Below the pieces are notes generated by a model that saw nothing but the letters and a program-made list of their open reading frames with translations, searched no databases and was not told the origin of the DNA. The translations under genes and the position numbers were made by a program. Positions 45,042 to 46,551 of a DNA stretch of 46,551 nt are shown here, in pieces. The stretch spans positions 1-46,551 of the forward strand of contig JAEZHW010000089.1 of assembly GCA_023436775.1 (NCBI GenBank), given 5' to 3'. This DNA comes from Actinomycetes bacterium (GTDB taxonomy: Bacteria > Actinomycetota > Actinomycetes > Actinomycetales > Microbacteriaceae). The first letter of the stretch is position 1; the number at the start of each line of letters is the position of its first letter.

Positions 45042-45821
45042 ATGTCGCACTCTGAACTGGTCGCGAAGGCGGAACGTCTCCGCGCACTGCACCAATCCGA
45101 GACGATTCTGCGAGTCGTGAATGTGTGGGATCCCATCACCGCCAAGGTGATCGCAGCTCTGCCGGGGACCACTGCTCTGGCCACCGCCGGGCACTCGATC
45201 GCGGCAGGTCACGGCTACGCTGACGGCAAGATTCCGCTGGAGATCGCGATCGCCGCGCTCGGCCGGATCTGCGCGGCGACCGATCTGCCGGTGAGCGCTG
45301 ACCTCGATGCGGGATTCGGCGATCCCGGCGCAACGACGAAGCTGGCCATTGCCGCGGGCGCAGTGGGCGGCAATGTGGAGGATCGTTTGCAGCCCCTTGC
45401 CGAATCGGTGGCGGCCGTCGAGGCGGTGGTCGCTGCTGCCGAGTTCGAGGGCATTCGATTCCAGCTGAATGCGCGCACTGATGCGCTCGTGCTCGCCGGG
45501 GACCGTCCGGTCAGTGAGAGTATCCAGGATGCGGTGCGTCGCGGGCGGGCGTACTTAGAGGCGGGCGCGTCACTCGTCTTCGTGCCCGGGGTGCTCACGC
45601 GTGCCATGACAGAGGAGTTGGTTGACGGTCTCGGGGTGAATCGCGTGAGTGTGATCGGCTTGCCGGGTTCGCTGTCCGCAGCCGAGTATGAGGCGCTCGG
45701 CGTGGCCCGCATTTCGTACGGTCCGCTCACGCAGCGGCACGCACTGCGCGCACTTCGCGACCTGGCGATTGACCTCTATGACGACGGCGTCATTCCGCTG
45801 GATACCCCTGAGCTGAACTAA
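45042..45821 (+). CDS. Isocitrate lyase/PEP mutase family protein
   Basis: A 259-residue TIM-barrel protein of the phosphoenolpyruvate mutase/isocitrate lyase superfamily, whose members make or break C-C or C-P bonds of 2-oxo acid units using Mg2+. Family marks are VVNVWDPITAKVI, LATAGHSIAAGHGYADG, the metal-binding PVSADLDAGFGD and GGNVED, and QLNARTDAL. The characteristic lyase KKCGH motif is absent, so isocitrate lyase activity is unlikely. The -10 TATAGG (45028-45033) lies eight bases before the ATG and no strong ribosome binding site is present, suggesting a leaderless or near-leaderless mRNA. The substrate is unknown. Confidence 0.85.
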   Translation: MSHSELVAKAERLRALHQSETILRVVNVWDPITAKVIAALPGTTALATAGHSIAAGHGYADGKIPLEIAIAALGRICAATDLPVSADLDAGFGDPGATTKLAIAAGAVGGNVEDRLQPLAESVAAVEAVVAAAEFEGIRFQLNARTDALVLAGDRPVSESIQDAVRRGRAYLEAGASLVFVPGVLTRAMTEELVDGLGVNRVSVIGLPGSLSAAEYEALGVARISYGPLTQRHALRALRDLAIDLYDDGVIPLDTPELN

Positions 45822-45854
45822 GGGCGAGGAGGTCGGGCGCGCACATGACGGTGC

Positions 45855-46034
45855 ATGATGACCGGCATCATGCCGATCCTGTCCCCGATCGCGGCCGTCG
45901 GGCTCGCAATCATCATGGTGGGCGCGGTCCACGATCACGTCCACCGGCGCAAGAATCCGCTCAAGGCCATCCCAGTGCCCGCGCTCCTGGTCGTCAGCGC
46001 GGTGCTCGGATTCCAGGCGGTGCTCGCCGGGTAA
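45855..46034 (+). pseudogene. Truncated DoxX paralogue (C-terminal half only)
   Basis: A 59-codon open frame reads ...MPILSPIAAVGLAIIMVGAV... to ...VSAVLGFQAVLAG. It aligns end to end with the last ~55 residues of the intact DoxX protein starting at 46144 (APILTPIAAIGLAIIMVGAT, VSAVLGFSIVLG), including an 18-base identical run (ATCATCATGGTGGGCGCG). The N-terminal half is missing: an in-frame stop lies at 45846 and the preceding gene ends at 45821. It looks like a duplication remnant. An AGGAGG (45827-45832) upstream points to a different frame (ATG 45845). Expression as a small two-helix membrane protein cannot be excluded. Confidence 0.75.
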
Positions 46035-46105
46035 CTCGGCGGCGGAGTTGCCCGCCCCGAAAAAAATTGACGCAACAACTATTATTCCGGGATGATGGCC
46101 TCACC

Positions 46106-46123
46106 ATTCCGCACACGCGGAAT
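46106..46123. promoter_or_regulatory. Inverted repeat before doxX
   Basis: ATTCCGC (46106-46112) and GCGGAAT (46117-46123) around ACAC, 20 bp before the DoxX start. It could be an operator half-site pair or a leader hairpin. Confidence 0.45.
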
Positions 46124-46143
46124 CGAACGCGAGGTGGGACAAC

Positions 46144-46512
46144 ATGCAGATTGCACTCTGGATCATCAATGGCCTGCTGGCCCTGCTGTTCCTGGTCACG
46201 GGAGCCTTCAAGCTCGTCAAGAGCAAGGAAGGTCTCGTCGGCGCCGGCATGGGCTGGGCGGGGGACTTCCCGCAATGGTTCGCCAAATTGATCGGTCTGT
46301 TCGAGGTGCTTGGCGCGATCGGCCTGATCGTGCCGCTGGCCACCAACATCGCCCCGATCCTGACCCCGATCGCAGCAATCGGACTGGCCATCATCATGGT
46401 GGGCGCGACCGTGGTGCACGCGCGACGCAAGGAAACGCCGATCCCGACGATCGTGCTGACCGTGCTCAGCATCGTGAGTGCGGTCCTCGGCTTCAGCATC
46501 GTGCTCGGCTAA
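46144..46512 (+). CDS. DoxX family membrane protein
   Basis: A 122-residue protein with four predicted transmembrane helices (about 4-20, 46-66, 70-90, 100-120). The start IALWIINGLLALLFLVTGAFKL and the central WFAKLIGLFEVLGAIGLIVP are typical of the DoxX group. Some DoxX proteins take part in thiol or quinone redox complexes in the membrane; nothing here fixes the role. ATG 46144 has GAGGTGGGA upstream. A decayed tandem copy lies just before it. Confidence 0.88.
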   Translation: MQIALWIINGLLALLFLVTGAFKLVKSKEGLVGAGMGWAGDFPQWFAKLIGLFEVLGAIGLIVPLATNIAPILTPIAAIGLAIIMVGATVVHARRKETPIPTIVLTVLSIVSAVLGFSIVLG

Positions 46513-46530
46513 CACCGCACAGAAACGCGA

Positions 46531-46546
46531 GGGGGGGGGCGGGGGG
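46531..46546. other. Poly-G at right end, probable sequencing artefact
   Basis: Nine G, one C, six G (46531-46546) close the window. Read outward this is poly-G, the mirror of the left end. It should not be treated as genomic. Confidence 0.7.
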
Positions 46547-46551
46547 CTAAA

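Noticed and set aside
46067..46095. TTGACG as a -35 box for doxX
   Set aside because: At 17 bp spacing the -10 position reads GGATGA. The nearby TATTAT is only 7 bp away, so no valid promoter geometry.
45845..46291. A 148-residue frame starting after AGGAGG and crossing the DoxX remnant
   Set aside because: Its translation is Arg/His/Pro-rich noise that crosses into the real DoxX gene in the wrong frame. The neighbouring frame has clear DoxX similarity.

Overview
This window is 46.5 kb of high-G+C actinobacterial chromosome around the replication origin. The order rpmH-dnaA-dnaN-gnd-recF-dciA-gyrB-gyrA-DUF3566-tRNA-Ile-tRNA-Ala, with rnpA-yidD-yidC-jag-rsmG-parA-parB running the other way, is the standard actinobacterial origin layout. 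The gnd gene between dnaN and recF, the DUF3566 gene and the sequence style of the proteins point to Micrococcales, most likely Microbacteriaceae; I do not assign a genus. Both ends carry G/C homopolymers that read as poly-G outward, so the window is probably a whole draft contig with artefactual tips.

Layout. 1-7.3 kb: a GH94 glycoside phosphorylase with an aldose-1-epimerase-like protein; a WXG100-like protein coupled to an alpha/beta hydrolase on the minus strand; a low-molecular-weight tyrosine phosphatase coupled to purB. 7.4-10.7 kb: a two-gene cassette of a MutT-type NUDIX hydrolase overlapping a 969-residue PLD-nuclease/SF2-helicase/DUF3427 protein, the best candidate here for a defence or nucleic-acid quality-control system. 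10.7-15.4 kb (minus strand): two small membrane proteins, dnaB, and the rpsF-ssb-rpsR-rplI operon. 15.5-18.3 kb: a three-gene ABC importer of the TrpX/Y/Z type. 18.4-23.3 kb: cca diverging from a DUF6049 exported protein and murJ. 23.4-27.1 kb: trxB-trxA behind a SigR/SigH-type promoter, a PLP aminotransferase and a Ddl-like ATP-grasp ligase. 27.2-32.6 kb: the parB-to-rpmH operon. 32.6-43.7 kb: origin, replication and gyrase genes. 43.8-46.5 kb: two tRNAs, two unrecognised small proteins, a PEP-mutase/ICL family protein, a decayed DoxX fragment and an intact DoxX gene.

How it works together. DnaA, DnaB, SSB, DnaN, RecF, the putative helicase loader DciA and gyrase provide initiation and elongation of replication. 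ParA and ParB, with four parS-like palindromes spread over 8 kb around dnaA, provide origin segregation. RnpA, YidD, YidC and the KhpB-like Jag protein handle tRNA maturation and membrane insertion. MurJ and the Ddl-like ligase belong to cell-wall synthesis, and TrxB/TrxA to thiol redox control.

The most interesting non-coding signals are a cluster of DnaA-box-like motifs in the 0.5 kb rplI-dnaB gap, about 20 kb from oriC; a perfect 16-bp palindrome inside the dnaA-dnaN origin; parS sites embedded in the coding regions of rsmG and dciA; and the GGAAT-N18-GTT element in front of trxBA. No rRNA, CRISPR array, insertion sequence or prophage gene was seen.
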